Shown here: positions 1-12,837 of the stretch, piece by piece | How the letters are laid out: every line of letters begins with the position of its first letter | How positions within the stretch are numbered: position 1 is the stretch's first letter | Origin: Lycocorax pyrrhopterus obiensis | Lineage: Eukaryota; Chordata; Aves; Passeriformes; Paradisaeidae | DNA length: 64,000 bases | Reading direction: 5' to 3' | Assembly (NCBI GenBank): GCA_014706295.1 | Contig: JACSVZ010000012.1 | Coordinates: forward strand, 12,394,227-12,458,226 | Translations under genes and position numbers: made by a program | The notes under the pieces: generated by a model | The model's database searches: none | What the model saw: only the letters and a program-made list of their open reading frames with translations | What the model was told of the DNA's origin: nothing

Positions 1-610
1 CCCAAGACTATTGCAGGGATTTTATTTGTACTCATCAGTCCATGATTTCCTAATTTTAAAATAGGCTGGATGGATAAAAGACATTCTTCTGCGCTTTGTA
101 CTTAAGGGCATTTCCAGCCAATTTCAACTAATTCAGACATCAGTCCTCTGACCTCAACTAATCCTGAACTCAAGAGCTTTTAAGAATTCGCACAGAAGTC
201 TTGGTACTTGACAGGCTTAAAAGAGAAAACTGATTCTTCCTTTGTAAAAGGCACTCATTCTAAAAAATTAGAACTTTATATCAGCAATCAAACCCTAATT
301 TTAATCTCATCTTTGCTGCTGGTTTAGTGCATGGCCTTGAGCAAGTGGTTTCCATTGCTTCATTCAACCATCTTTATCACGAAACCAGTGTCATTTACTG
401 ACTTCACAGGGCTAAGTCACTAAGATTTGTTTGCATATCTGCAATCATTGCAAGGTTAATGCTGCACTGAAACTGGCTGTGATAAATTTCTGTGGAGGTT
501 AAAAACTCTTGTAAATGTATACTTTAACCCTCTAATATTAAAATGGTCAAGTTCCTTTCTTATTTCTTTCACCTAATATTTTCACTACTAAAAAAACCCT
601 TAAAATCCAG
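1..610. other. AT-rich non-coding sequence
   Basis: I see no reading frame, recognisable repeat or promoter here. A pyrimidine-rich stretch near 555-590 leads up to the candidate splice acceptor at 609-610. Confidence 0.5.
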
Positions 611-748
611 ATGAAGCAAAACCCAGGAATGACTGGATTACACCAGAGACATTCATTAAATGTTAAAGAAGTATTTTTAAAACTTGTGTGGGAGGCAGCT
701 GACCTTAAATTTTTTAATCAGCTGTTTCAGGAGGGACTTGAGCAAGGG
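611..748 (+). CDS. candidate internal exon, unrecognised protein
   Basis: The segment lies between a CAG at 608-610, whose pyrimidine tract is distant and weak, and a good donor, GGG followed by gtaaga, at 749. It gives 46 open codons ending in phase 0. The peptide includes VKEVFLKLVWEAADLKFF and NQLFQEGLEQG, a plausible amphipathic helical mix, but I do not recognise a family. The frame also begins with ATG, so it could be a first coding exon. The next strong candidate, at 9092, starts in phase 0 and would join in frame. After the donor the frame stays open to 844, so this may simply be a chance ORF of 77 codons. No neighbouring promoter is obvious. Confidence 0.22.
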
Positions 749-848
749 GTAAGAATGAACAAAAGCAAATCCAGATTCTGCCTCTATAAGCATTTTCACT
801 GTGCTGGTTTTGAAATGCAGGAGCTGGTTAGTGCTGGTCCTTGAGCTA

Positions 849-3079
849 TTCCTTCCTGTCAGGTGCTAAACATGGCACTGGAGTCAGCAGCTGTTAAAAA
901 AGAACAGCAGTGGCAACAGAGGGCCCAAGGGCTAATGTCCAGGGGCATTTGATCTAAAGGGTTTTGTACCACCTCCAGTCCTAAACCAGATGTTGCTGAG
1001 ACCCCCACTGTTTCTCATTAACCTTGACAGCAGTTCCATGAGGACCCTAATAAATATTCAAAGCATCCACACCTAGTGCTAATTACAGCTCATATTTAAT
1101 TAAGAGGGTTGAACTTTCCTATTATTTTTACCAGCAACTCCAAACTTTTTAGATTTATCACAAAACGGCAAATTGCACTGGCAATTTCAGAACCTCCACA
1201 ACGTTGAGACTCTTCTACCTCTTTCATTAGACTTGTTCAGCTGAGGTCTGGCTAACTTATTTATAACTGAGACCCCATTAATGAGTAAACAACGAAGGGT
1301 CAGGGATTTGTGGGGTTTTTTTACTAACTTGTACATATTCAGAGATTTATAGCCTTGCCATTAAAGAAACCAACCCCAGTATGCTCAGAGCAGAAAACTG
1401 ACACACGAGATTATCAGTGCAGGCTCTGCAGGTTCATTAAATTGTTGGAAGACAGGCGATATTAAAGAAATTAAACTTGCACATGGACTGCAGACCCTAA
1501 GTTTAAAATGATAGTGACAATAAATCTGAGATGTTCATCCCTTAAAATAAGTGACTACTGAAGCTTTTCCTAACCTTTAAAATTAGTGTGAATTTATTAT
1601 TCATAATTAATTCAACAGACACGATATTACAATGCGATATAAAAGCATGTATATGTAAACAAGTTCTGTACTATTTACTTGGCTAATAATAGCCAGAGCT
1701 TATCGTCCAAAATACTAATTTATATCAAGTACAATGGAGTGTCAGCTGTCACACATTTGTATATACATGTGGTTGATGAGAACCCCAGACTACACAATAG
1801 TCAGATACACTTGAATAGATTTCAAAGAACCAAAAATTCCTTAAATAGAATCACCTCAAATGTTTCTTTATTGTGCTCTTTAAAATACAGTGAACTGAAA
1901 TGAATAGAAGCAATAAGTTCTAATGCATTAAGCTGAAAATACAAAATGGCCCTAAAAGCAATGGGAAATACTGATCCTAAATTAGCCTATGAGCTCAGGT
2001 ATTAGAGTAATCTCAAAGCTGTGTATGACAGTACACAGGCATGGCTTAATACCACCTAGGCAGGAGAAGCTGAACAGAAGTTGTCCCTTCAGACTCAGTT
2101 CCAAGTACCTTTAAGATTAAATGAGCCCTTAATGCTCACTTTGTGCATGGTTTTTTAAAAAAGTGGTTGTTGGCAACAGCAAGGAGAACAAAGGATGGCA
2201 GACAGTCAGGCTCTGCTAAATGTTCTGGCCCGAGTCTTAATGAAAACCACATTTCAACTGAAAAATATGCTTTACGTGGCAGTGTATAAAATCAAATTTA
2301 TTGCTTTCTGGTTAAATGTTGAACTCTAAAAAACAAAAAAAAAAAGATTCCAACGATGTAGGTAAGTGAAAGCTCTCTCATTTCAACCATATTACTCCAT
2401 TTGAAGAAAAGCTTAGAGTTTAAACTGCTCCTACCGTCTCAGATGCCTTTTCAGCATCTCCTGCTCTGAAAGGATTTCATAATTAAGAAATGTTTAAAAA
2501 GTGTCAAAACATAATAAAGCAAGCTTGCTATGTTTGTACACAAAGGAGAGAGCACAGAAATCATTACTTATGCTGTGTTCCTTTTTTAAAAAACACATTT
2601 GCAGCATAAAAATGTATTCAGTGAAAACCTTTCTGCTTGCCTGCATTTTGAAGTCGAACTCACAGTTTATTGTTTGTTTTGCTCTATTTTCCGTTTGGTG
2701 CATTTTGTTTCTTTGGCAAGAGATATTTCACATTTAGAGAAAGCCTCCTGTACTGTAGTTAAATAAGCCAAACTGCATCGTATCCTTAGGGCACGGAAAC
2801 AAAGACGAAAAATGCAACATTTCTCTGCAAACCTGCTGGTTCTGAGAAGGGCTGTTACATCTATCAAGCACATGATCCCCCGTAGCTTGCCCTCCTTCAG
2901 ACTTAAGCAACAAAACATGGGTTACAAGTCTTGCATGCAGTGGTGCAGCTGGTTATAAGAGCTGCCCTGCCTTGACTAAAAAATCAAGAGTTTCGAGTGA
3001 AAATAAAAGTGCAAATACCTGCTGTACCATGGTGCTGCCTTTATTCTCCATAAACTTAGCAGCTGCTCTGGTCCCAGGC
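849..3079. other. non-coding, AT-rich; no gene seen
   Basis: Short ORFs on both strands, such as those around 2500-2900, overlap each other and lack paired splice sites. I read them as chance. A pyrimidine-rich acceptor-like site ends at 860, but the open frame after it stops without a donor. Confidence 0.45.
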
Positions 3080-3320
3080 CATGCAGCATCTGCCCAAAGC
3101 GAGCATCAGCGATGGCTGAGGGCGTGTGAGCGCCGCAGGGTGCGCAGGAGCGGGGGTGATCGGGGTGCTGAGGGAGGGGAGCCGGTGCAGGGCTCGCTGA
3201 CCTCCCTCTCGACATCTGACTGCTCCCAAAACCTGATCCAGATGGGGCTCCTTCAGCGTGCCGGGCCTCGCCCCATCAATCACAGCAGGCCACTCCTCTG
3301 GCTCCTGCTACTGCTCATGG
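3080..3320. promoter_or_regulatory. short CpG-rich, GC-rich patch
   Basis: About 240 bp with a dozen or more CpGs (for example around 3125-3190 and 3258-3275) stands out in AT-rich surroundings. Overlapping frames stay open on both strands, which is expected of GC-rich DNA and does not show coding. It could be a small CpG island or alternative promoter, or a decayed GC-rich repeat. No TATA box or CCAAT box was found close by. Confidence 0.35.
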
Positions 3321-5445
3321 AGTGCACCACTGAGCAGATGATTGCACAGAGAAGGACAAAAAACACAGCTTGACTACATTAATAGCTGTTTAAAAAACAT
3401 TGGAAATGCTACTATGGAAGTTGCCGGAAGCTGAAGGTTTTTGTTTTAAAATCAACGTGGCTGTATTCAAAGTTCCAAAACAGCCTAAACTTCCAGGGCT
3501 CTGGCTTTGTGACAGCTATGCTGTCCAGCTACACACGTGCATTTCCATGGGATTAATTCCTCCTCCATGTGGCAGAGTTAATTCCAGTAAGGTTCCTATT
3601 TTAAAATTGCTGAATGCCATGAGCAAACCGTCGATATTGAACTAGCCTGGCTTAGATTAAATGTACTTTATCCTTCCACTCAAATGAAATATTGTTTCCT
3701 TTTTTGTTTCATTTCATGACATCCCTCTTGCTTAGCAGGGGAAATATTTCAGAAATGCTACCAAGGTTTAGTTCTGTGAGGCACTTTAAGCAACCTAATG
3801 CTTCACTGTTAAGGGGACTTTCCTAGATGCTCTAGAGATAGCTTCGAAATGATTGAACTTCTAGCTAAAGAAATAAAGAAAAGAATAAAAAACCCCCAAA
3901 ACCTAAAAAGATTCAGACAGCCCCAAAGAATACACATTTATTGCCACTCTGTTGCAGACTACCTACAGACATCAGGGTTCAGAAGCAGGGCAGACACATA
4001 ACACTGGAATTATTCTAACAAACCTTCCAATTCTAAGGGGTGGGCAGAGCAACAAACAGTCATCAATTCATCATTTAACTTATATTCCAACTGAAATATA
4101 TTGGAATTCTTTAAAGTGGCAGTGTAATTCTTCCAGATTTGTTGCTGGCACTCCCCAGTTAATGATAATAAAAGCAGCCACTTCAGATTTTTCAGAAGGA
4201 ATCAGACATCCAGCCACACTGGACTGATAATCACAACTTACTGACTCTGCGAGCTTTCTCTGTTGTAGCTTAATTATCTGACCAGGCCACTTGACTCGCA
4301 TCATTTGCTTCTGCAATCACACAAAATGAATTCTCCAGCCACCTCTCTTTTTTGGAAGGTTCAGGACAAAGCCAAATTCAGTTTTCAAAAGTAAGAAAGA
4401 TCATGCAGAATAACTTTTTTTCAGAGAGCATAGGGGGGAAAGGTAACAGTAGGTAAGCAAAAGAGAATCTCTTTACTACCTTAGCAGGAAAGTACCATTT
4501 CTTTTCTCCCATTGCAGAGGAACGTTTACTTTTGGTCTTTTTCACACATAACATACTGTATTCCAATAAAAGTCCGTGCTCTTGCTACTGCTGCATATGT
4601 GTTTGATAATGACATGTTCACCTTGTGTCAGTGCCTGGGGTATGGAACAGACCAGCAACTGAAACATCCCAGCAGCCTGTAAAGGACATTTACTTACATT
4701 TAACTGAAAGCAGCAAACAACTTGCCAAAACTTAGTTTGAATTCCTGCCTGAATTCAAGAGCACATAAACTGTGGACACACCAACACACACAGAGAAACC
4801 CTTCCCTCCAACACCTTCACTCTTCCCAACTGCTGAAACTTTTGACTGCCTTTATGATGCTGTCATTTATTACCAGAGCTTTCCTTATCCCACATGGCAA
4901 TTATTTCTCCTCCTATTTCCAATGGCTCAAGTGGACATGATTCTGCCACACTGATTTGTTTTGCTTCCACATTAACACTTAAATCTTTCTTTTTAAGTTT
5001 TCTGCCTCTCCCTCACTTTCCTCAACTTAAGGTCTTTTCAACAGCAGCTCAACCTTGTATGCCATCAACCAATATTTCCCTTGGAAAAACTTTTTCATTA
5101 CATTTGAAAAACACAGCTCTCCAAAACGGCCTTAAGAGCCATACAGCCAACCACTTGGGAGAACTCGGGTATATCTACAATGAGAATTGATCCTTAAAAT
5201 ATTTTTTTAAAAAAAAGCATAGGAGGAGCTTGTCATCATCCACAAGTCAGTATAGGAAACTACACCTCATTTGTTTTACACCTTTACGAGAGCATACTGA
5301 GGATGATGCAGCCTTGTGCCTAAATAGCAGGGAGGGAGGGCGAAAATAAAGGATTGGATTGTTAACATAAAAGGTGCGTGAAAAGCCACTGGAATCGTGG
5401 TTTTTAAAGGGGGTGGCAGTCAATCTTTAGAAGTTTAGCTCAGTC
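3321..5445. other. non-coding; no gene seen
   Basis: AT-rich sequence with only short unconvincing ORFs, for example minus-strand frames near 4080-4570 that lack splice signals. No recognisable repeat until the CR1 element begins. Confidence 0.45.
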
Positions 5446-6320
5446 AGCTATGAGTTCCAGCCCTTGGGCATCAAGACCAGGTCCAAAACTGTTGAATATC
5501 TTCATAAAAGACATATATGAAGTGTCAGAATGCAAATTCACACGTGACAGCAAACAGGGAACAGTTATGGGGCTCTGCAGAAGCTACAGGAGTGGGCTGA
5601 CAAGAACCTGGCCAAAGTGCTGCTCTTGGGACAGGATAATCCCTCACGCTGGCCCAGGCTCTGACTGCCTAGCCAGAGAGGAGCTCTGCAGAAAAGGATC
5701 TGTGAGTCCTGCTGGGCAGAGCTGGCTACAAAGCAGTGCTCTGCCTTCCAGGCAGCAAAGGCAAACTGCTCTGCAGGCTGCATTAGCAAAGGGTGGTCAG
5801 TGAGGTAAAGAAAGGGATCGTTCCTCCCTGCACAGCACTTGGGAGAGCATCTGGAACACCAGCCTGGAGTGCCCCAGGACAGGAGATGTGCTTGAGAGGT
5901 CAGTGGTGGGTTGCCAGGGCAGCTGCAGGGCTGGAGCACGGGACAGAGGCTGAGGGAGCTGGTTCAGCATCGCCTGCAGAAGGGAGGGCTCAGACAACTT
6001 AATTGCATCTTCTTCCACTTAACCAAAGGTTACAGAGACAGAACCCGCAGGTACAGAGTGACAGAACAAGGAGCAACAGCTAAAAGTTGCCGAAAGGTAA
6101 ATTCTGGTTAGCTCTAAAGAGTAAGATAATGAACGTGAGGGAAGTTAAGCACAGGAAAATGCTGCTCAGAGAGTTTATGGCATCCTAAAGACTTTCAACC
6201 TGAACTCTAAAAGCCCCTGAGCAACTTAATCTGTGTAGTTACCCCACTTTTAAATGGGATGTTGGGATTAGATGGCTTCGGAAGTTCCCTTTCAATCTGA
6301 ATCATCCTGTGATTCCATGT
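5446..6320 (+). mobile_element. CR1 LINE, 5'-truncated, sense orientation
   Basis: This is the 3' part of a chicken-repeat-1 retrotransposon. A stretch near 5470-5560 resembles the CR1 reverse-transcriptase coding segment in which the element reads 'speLFNIFIkDI': here TVEYLHKRHI-type sequence is seen only after allowing for frameshifts. Further typical CR1 words follow: gagctctgcagaaaaggat at 5681-5699, ctgcattagcaaag near 5778, and gctgagggagctggttcagc at about 5949. The 3' end at 6255-6315 has the CR1 pattern of a ttggattagatg-like word, then ttccctttcaa and tgtgattccatg. Stops and indels break the frame, so it is an old dead copy. Most CR1 insertions are truncated at the 5' end like this one. 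Confidence 0.8.
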
Positions 6321-9091
6321 GGTTTCAACAGGTGCAGAATAGCTTCAAAATGGATTTTATACTTTTATCCTATCTGATGACTTTCTTCATAAAGGATTTA
6401 CTGAGAAGGAAGAGACTAGTTACAACTTCTAGCCTGCTTTCTGTCCTCAAGAAACGATGTCTCAGTTCTTTGAGATGTATTTGTGATGTTTCCTTAGAAA
6501 AATATGTTTTCATTTGTTTAATCCACAGCCAGAGCAGTATGGAAGTGGCAATTCTTACAGTGCAGGCAAGACGAGTTTCACAAACGATTTAATTTAATGC
6601 CGTGAACTATGACACGTTTTCATCTTCTGCCAAATGTTACCATTCTCAGCATATGTAGAGGAGCACTGCCTTATATCTCCACAGAAAGGAGTCATTTTCT
6701 CTACCTTCTGCATGACCTCTATAACAGTAACTACAGCCATATAAGTCTTCTAATTTTATCTGTATTTTCTCTTCTGAAATAAAAGTTATTTCAAAGATTA
6801 ATTTATCGAAAAGCACTGCCACCTTTTAAAGCTGGATTGTAACAAAGCTAGTATGCCCATTTCTTATTTTTCTAATAAAGTGGTTGAAATACCCAATTTT
6901 TTAAAATTGTTTTGTATTGTTTTTTTTTACGACAACACTTATTGACGATATGGGGCATAGCAACCCAGGTGACAAACCATGCTTTGTGCTTTGTCCAGAC
7001 AAAACCCTGCACTGTGCTTTGTAACCCTTTCTTCTGGGTTCCACTGAGATAGTTCCTGCCCTGTAACCCATGCACAAGCATAAATATTTCCAGAATTTGA
7101 GTCAAAAAACTTCCCTAAATGACACCTTACTGGTAAAGGATTGAGCTCTGCAAAGGTTTGGAGTCTGCAGAGAAAACTGAAGAACAGCATTCAAATCCAG
7201 TTGCAGGTATATGGTTTTCAACAAATCATTTCTAGAACTCTGATGAGTTTTTATAACATAGCTAAAGCAATTCATTGAAGATTCATTGTAAGCAGAATTC
7301 GACACCCCAATTCCAGTTTACTCTAAAAAAACCTGACTGAATTTTTCAGGAGCTTGGGACTGGATACAGCTGGTTCCTAAAAGTGTCTAAATGGAGCAAT
7401 TTAATCCCGTTGATATTAATAGTTGTCACCAAGTTATTCCCAATTTAGAGATGCCACCTCATCCAGAGTTTCAGTTGGCTTTGCAATGGACACACCATAG
7501 GATAGAGCCCAGTGTTTACCAGATCTGGCAGCCATAGAAAGTGGTGAACCTACAGCCCTGTGCTGACAAAACATTCTTGAAAGCCATTTGTGCCAGAGAG
7601 AAACGGGATCCCAGTTTCACACCTACTTAATTAGTGATTAGATGGTGATAGATAAACCAAATACCAGGCAGGATGAGTGAAGAGTGCCACGAGGATTCTG
7701 CACAGAGAACCAAGAAGACAGAACTGGAGACCTTTGTAGACCTTTGTGTGCTTCACAAAAGCACCATTAGAGTGGCTGCACCAGAATGAGCAAAGCCACC
7801 TCCCAAGCCTAAGGGCAGCAGCACCCAGTGGAGTCGGAACTGCCCATGTCACCTCTTTAAACTGGACACTTTAGGTGACCTCTTTTAACCAGGGGCACAA
7901 TCTTTCACTGCTGAGCTCTGATGGAGCCTCAGAAAAGAAAGGGGACATTTCTCTTCATAATCCCTCACAGTGAACCATTTTCTAGGGCAGCACCACAATA
8001 ACCACAGTTCATCCATCATGTGTGATACAGGTCCAAGCCTCGGTATCACAAATGGAGATCATTACTTGACTCACCTGAAATAAAACAAGGAACACAGTCA
8101 GCTAGTGAGGGAAATGAAAATGAAGTGCCATAAGCTGCCTTAAGTAGTAAAGCTGACAGATCATCCCTGCTCAGCTATTTGGATACAGGGCTGCTGTGAA
8201 AGCCAGAACGAGCCAGATTAAATGACAACAATTCCTGCAAAACTGTGCCAAATGATCAAATACAAGCTGGTTTGTTTTGGTTTACTTTGCTTAAACCAGA
8301 TAAATTTAAGAGTTTGATTTATGTAGTAAGCTCCATAAAGACAATGACATGACTGACTTTGGGATCTTGGAGGAAGACCAGGAGAATCAGCAGCAGAGTT
8401 ATAAAACCGGGCTTCAGAAAAAGAGGTTTCAGTATATCCAGGGAAATGTTATGAATCCCTAAGGTTTACCCAGGAGAGGAAACGGTCCAAGGTAGCTGCC
8501 TGATTGAGATGTTGATTAAAGAGAACTTCAGCATGCAGGAACAAACCATTCATTAGGAAAGAAGATACTGAGCAGGCCCACATGGCTATGAAGAAAGTTT
8601 CCTAACAAAGACAGACGCAAAATGTGAGCTTACAGGTGATGGAGTCAAGGCTTGGCAACAAAAGAGAAGCACAGAAGTATTGCTCAGGTACTTGAGGACA
8701 AAAATTGGAAGGTTTTTTTGTGCAGCCTAGCTAGAACTAAGACACCCTTAATTCAAAGACTTTAAGGGCGACAAGAAAGGTTTTTTTCCAGAAAAAAAAA
8801 AATCTAGACATTAACCATTTAACATTGCTTTCAGAAAATACCAGTTTCCAGTCTCTGTTTAAGATTTCCACCATTTTGTTATTTACAACAGAACATAGAA
8901 GACCTGAGCTGCAATGGCCAACTACCACAGCAATGCCATCTTGTCTGATGCCCATTAAAGCAGCGCTCATTTTTTTGGCACTGGAATTAAATGACGGAAC
9001 ACGATCGCTGATGTTATTTACTCCTAAGATTAAAATGACAATCAAAATATCATTGGGCACAAGGAACAGACAGATTGGCTTCCTGCCTCAG
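6321..9091. other. non-coding sequence ahead of candidate exon
   Basis: No confident gene. A long frame runs open from about 8825 into the candidate exon at 9092 and contains an alternative acceptor ending at 8891, so the exon could start at 8892. A CAG/gtgagt-like donor on the minus strand near 8075 lacks a convincing exon behind it. An acceptor-like site at about 6529 is followed by a frame with only a GC-type donor (cag/gcaaga). Confidence 0.4.
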
Positions 9092-9237
9092 CCACACTTT
9101 GCTATGCTTGTTTATCGCCGAGATCATTTGCATACTTCAGTGGATGTTTATGTTAAGATGCTGTTGCAGCATTACCAAGGAACTGTTTATCCAACAATGT
9201 TTGTCATCAGCAACCTAAGCCACGGTACTGAAGGAAG
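9092..9237 (+). CDS. candidate exon 1 of an unrecognised split gene
   Basis: The exon is preceded by a pyrimidine-rich acceptor (ggcttcctgcctcag) and followed by a fair donor, AAG/gtaaag, at 9238. The 48 codons plus two bases end in phase 2. That joins the first base of the next candidate exon at 11505 to complete an Arg codon. The peptide contains PHFAMLVYRRDHLHTSVDVY and LLQHYQGTVYPTMFVISNL, which read like a folded globular segment, but I do not recognise the family. The frame is also open upstream, so an acceptor at 8891 could instead give a 346-bp exon. An octamer ATTTGCAT at 9126-9133 means a conserved enhancer is the main alternative. Confidence 0.42.
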
Positions 9238-11504
9238 GTAAAGACCTTCTCAACGAGACAACAAAAAAAAGCACCAAGATGTGTTTATGGAAAGCAAAAT
9301 ATATTTCTAAACAGTGCTGAACGTCACAACTGCCTAAAACAAACTAAAATCTATTAATAGTGTGTTACAAGGAATCCCCAGTTATGGAGAAAATGGACAA
9401 AATCCTTCAGTGGTTCCTACAGCAAAGGAAAGACTTTCACTGGCTATTCTGACTGCTAAATTCTGTGTCATTACATCTATAAAAAGCTTCTGTTAATATG
9501 AAAGGAATAGACAATTTGTCCCTGTATTTTCATTTCCAGAGTCTCCCAGAATGTGGACTAAAACTGGTCTCAAATCTGCAAATCTGTATGGCCTCTCCCT
9601 GCACATATTCTTTGGAGATATATTTCGCTGCTGGACCTTCTTCACAAGACTGAACATATTCATATGATAGTAAATTTTTCTGCAAAGCTGCTCTCTGCCT
9701 ATGCTACAGGTGCTTAACCCTGGTGGGCTTAAAAACCATTGCTTTGAACAAGACATTATTTTAAAATCGTATATATTGTGGTACTGGATGAAAATTACCT
9801 TTCCTGGTTTACAGTTTTATTTTGTGCCTCTGTGTGTAAGGAAGGGGTAGAGGAAGGAAAGGTACTTCCAGAACTGAAATAGCACTGAGAAAAGCTCTGG
9901 CATGTCGAGCAGAAGCATATGGCTAATCTACAGCAACCACATCCAGCAGCATTTGTGTGTGCACAGTGCAGGGGCCTGGACAGCAGCCACAGCGTCCACA
10001 CTCTAGAATTAGTGAAAATACACACACACCACTTTTGGGAGAGAAAAGTTACAGCCTGGAAACTGTTTCTAATCAATGTGAACTGGCTGGCTTTTATAGT
10101 AGAACATTAGATTAAAGAAGATACCAGAAATATTGAAGCAGTTCTGCATTTGCTGAGTGTGCACCCAGTGAGATGGAGAATACAGCAAGTGCGTTTGCAT
10201 TTTAGCTGCAGAAGAAATTCAGATTAGATGCTGCTACAAAGGAATTGATAGCAAGTAGGTATTCAATCAGAAAAGTGGTTTTCTTTTAAATATTACAATC
10301 ACATGGTATAGTACATCACTTGTGTCAAGTTAAATTTAATCATATCAGCGTACTAAAAGGAAAAAACTCGAATACCTGCTCATATACCCATGCCAAGAGG
10401 GATTATATGAGACTTTATGAAGCCTTTTCCTTTCATTTAATATTCTGATATCTGTATAGAACAATTTTGGTAGGTATTATACCCTCGAACTAATCTATTC
10501 CATTGTCATTTTAATGCACAGCAAATATGCCTGAACTCATGGTGACAGCATGGTGTGTCCTGTCAATTACTGGTGTTCTTCTCCCATGTAACAGCAAAGG
10601 CATTTTCCTTGGATCAGCAAAAGGCATAAGGAGTGTTGCTCATTTTCCTGAGAGTAAAGCAATATCATCACCTGCTTTTAAATATGTTAAGAACATATTT
10701 TAAAAAAACCAATAACTTATGTGCTAATGCTTGCTGATTTTCATCAGATTTAGAATCAGGGATGTGAAGGACTGTGCTCTGGAAAAGATGTCTGAGCAAG
10801 GCAATACACAAACTGGGTGGGGTTTTACTGAAATGCACTTTCTCTACATATGTTTAATGGCTTACCTGAACAATGAAAAATGTTCAATATATAATCCATC
10901 AGAAATAAACCAGTTTTCAGCTGCCAGAGACTACATACAACAAAAACTTTGAAACATGAATTCCATTCTGGGAAAGCAGTCAAAACTCTTAAGTGACACA
11001 TGTGTAAGGCATGCACTTAGGCAGACTCAGTCCACCTCAGAAGAGATGAAGACTGGATGGATGGAATTCAGGATCCAAAACAGGGACCTAAAACGCACAA
11101 TCCACTTCTACAAAGTCGGGTCTATTTTGCCAAGCCTTTTAGTGAAATCTCCTCTCTTCTCATTCAGACCCTGATTCACTTTTCCCAATATTTTAAACCT
11201 CCCTTTGCCCCCCTCCCTCTTCTTCACTACTTCCTCTTTCTACGCCTACCCACAACAATCTAATTCTCCCCTTTAATATTTACTGCAGCAGTTGGGAGAA
11301 CAGTAGATACAAAATGTTACCTGATTGACATGGGAACACATTAATTCTGCCTAAGTTACTGAATGAAAAACAAGGAATGACTTCCACGTGTATCTTAACC
11401 TTGATGCAAAATCTCTCATGTAACTGGGAACTGTTCTGAACAGAATCAGCCTACAGGACTGGTACAATTTAGAAAACTTTTTCATCTGCTCTCACTTATT
11501 CCAG
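9238..11504. other. probable intron; no other feature
   Basis: About 2.3 kb of AT-rich DNA between two phase-compatible exons. Short ORFs near 9500-11260 on both strands look like chance. A polypyrimidine stretch precedes the acceptor at 11503-11504 (ctcacttattccag). Confidence 0.4.
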
Positions 11505-11604
11505 ATACCACTGTAGCCAGTTGATCCAGGATTTGGAGGATGAAAATATATTTTGGAACCTGACACAATTATGGAAATACCCAGATGCTGGTCTTGATGA
11601 AAAG
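11505..11604 (+). CDS. candidate exon 2 of the split gene
   Basis: This is the most exon-like segment in the window. It has a clean acceptor (ctcacttattccag) and a consensus donor (AAG/gtaagt). One frame is open, with one base completing a codon from the previous exon, then 33 codons ending in phase 0. A second frame stops within the first few codons. The peptide includes CSQLIQDLEDENIFWNLTQL and WKYPDAGLDEK, acidic and aromatic with a balanced composition. The next candidate exon at 14079 starts in phase 0 and so joins in frame. I cannot name the family. No signal peptide or membrane segment is visible. Confidence 0.52.
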
Positions 11605-11628
11605 GTAAGTATATTGGCTTCTACTTAC

Positions 11629-11653
11629 GTAGTATATCTATATCTATATATAG
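11629..11653. repeat. short TATC/TA microsatellite
   Basis: Alternating tatc and tata units directly downstream of the candidate splice donor at 11605. It is short and imperfect. Confidence 0.6.
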
Positions 11654-12771
11654 TGTAAACAACCACAAAGGGTTCTCTGAGCCTCAGTTGACTTTGTATT
11701 AACAAAAATATTCTGTGTTTAAAACAGATTCCTAAATTCTACAGCTATTTAATGTCCCCTGCCAACAGTTCTAGAGAATAGTAGGGGGGGAAAAAAGAAA
11801 AAAAAAATCAAATCAGCTAATTTCAGTTAATAAAAGTTCAAAATGTAAATTTAAATCTTCCAGTAAAGAGGTCTGCAGTGACTAACAGCATCAATTAAGA
11901 AAAGCAGTGCACACTAAATTCAATTTTAGTGTCACACACACATATGTGTTCGTGGTATCAAACTAAGAACCACATTCAATGGAGAGCTATGAAGCATAAT
12001 AAATTGATCTGAATATGTTGCTTGCTAATAAGGATTACGAAATAAAATTTTCAAATTATTATTTTAACTTCATTTTAGTAACACAGATTGAACACCAGTT
12101 AAACGACCTGAACTCAAGGCCTCTCACACGCTTCAGAAGCAAACAAATTAAGATATAAAATATTTCCAATTAAACAGAGAATATGACATTAATTCAAACA
12201 ATTCCAGCAGTGCACATTGCAAAAGCCTCTATTGCTCTACGCAGAAAAGTGAGAGCAAGGGTGCAGCTACCCTGAACTTAATCCCACTTTCTCTCTTTCT
12301 TGGCCTTTGACAATTTAAACTATTTATATTGTGTTTCCGTTTCTTACAAACATAAACCAGACATTTAAGAACACAGTTTGCTGCTAGAATTTGCTTGCTA
12401 ACATCTTACATCCCAAGATGTAAGAGCAACATCATTGCACCTTTGCACTTAAAATAACAGTTAAAAACAAATAAATTAGGAAGATACTACACACCCTGAG
12501 CCACAGAGCCCAGCTAAATGGGGGTTCCCATTGTCTTAGGTGAAAAGAGTTTTCATAGAATTACACAAAACAAAAAGACAAATGGTTTAAATTTAAAAGC
12601 GGAGCACCCAACAATCTGTGCAGAAGCTCAGATGAAGCAAGCTTTCCCTTCAGCAATGCAAATTTCTGATCCAAACAAACTCCACAGCAACACTGTAACT
12701 TACAGGTCCTCAAGTTCTCTTATTCATCTGCAAGTTTTTAAAATAGTCTCTGGTTGTCGGGGTTCTTTTCC

Positions 12772-12837
12772 GGTTTGGTGGTTTTTTTGTTTGTTTTGTT
12801 TGGTTTTGGTTATTTTTTTGTTTGGTTGGGTTTTTTT
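12772..12837. repeat. T/G-rich low-complexity tract
   Basis: Runs of T separated by single or paired G give a gttt-type simple sequence of about 65 bp. The reverse complement is A/C-rich, similar in kind to tracts at 20080 and 52130. Confidence 0.7.

Noticed and set aside
8015..8075. Minus-strand CAG/gtgagt donor
   Set aside because: The same AG also looks like an acceptor after a pyrimidine tract, and no open exon with both sites was found.
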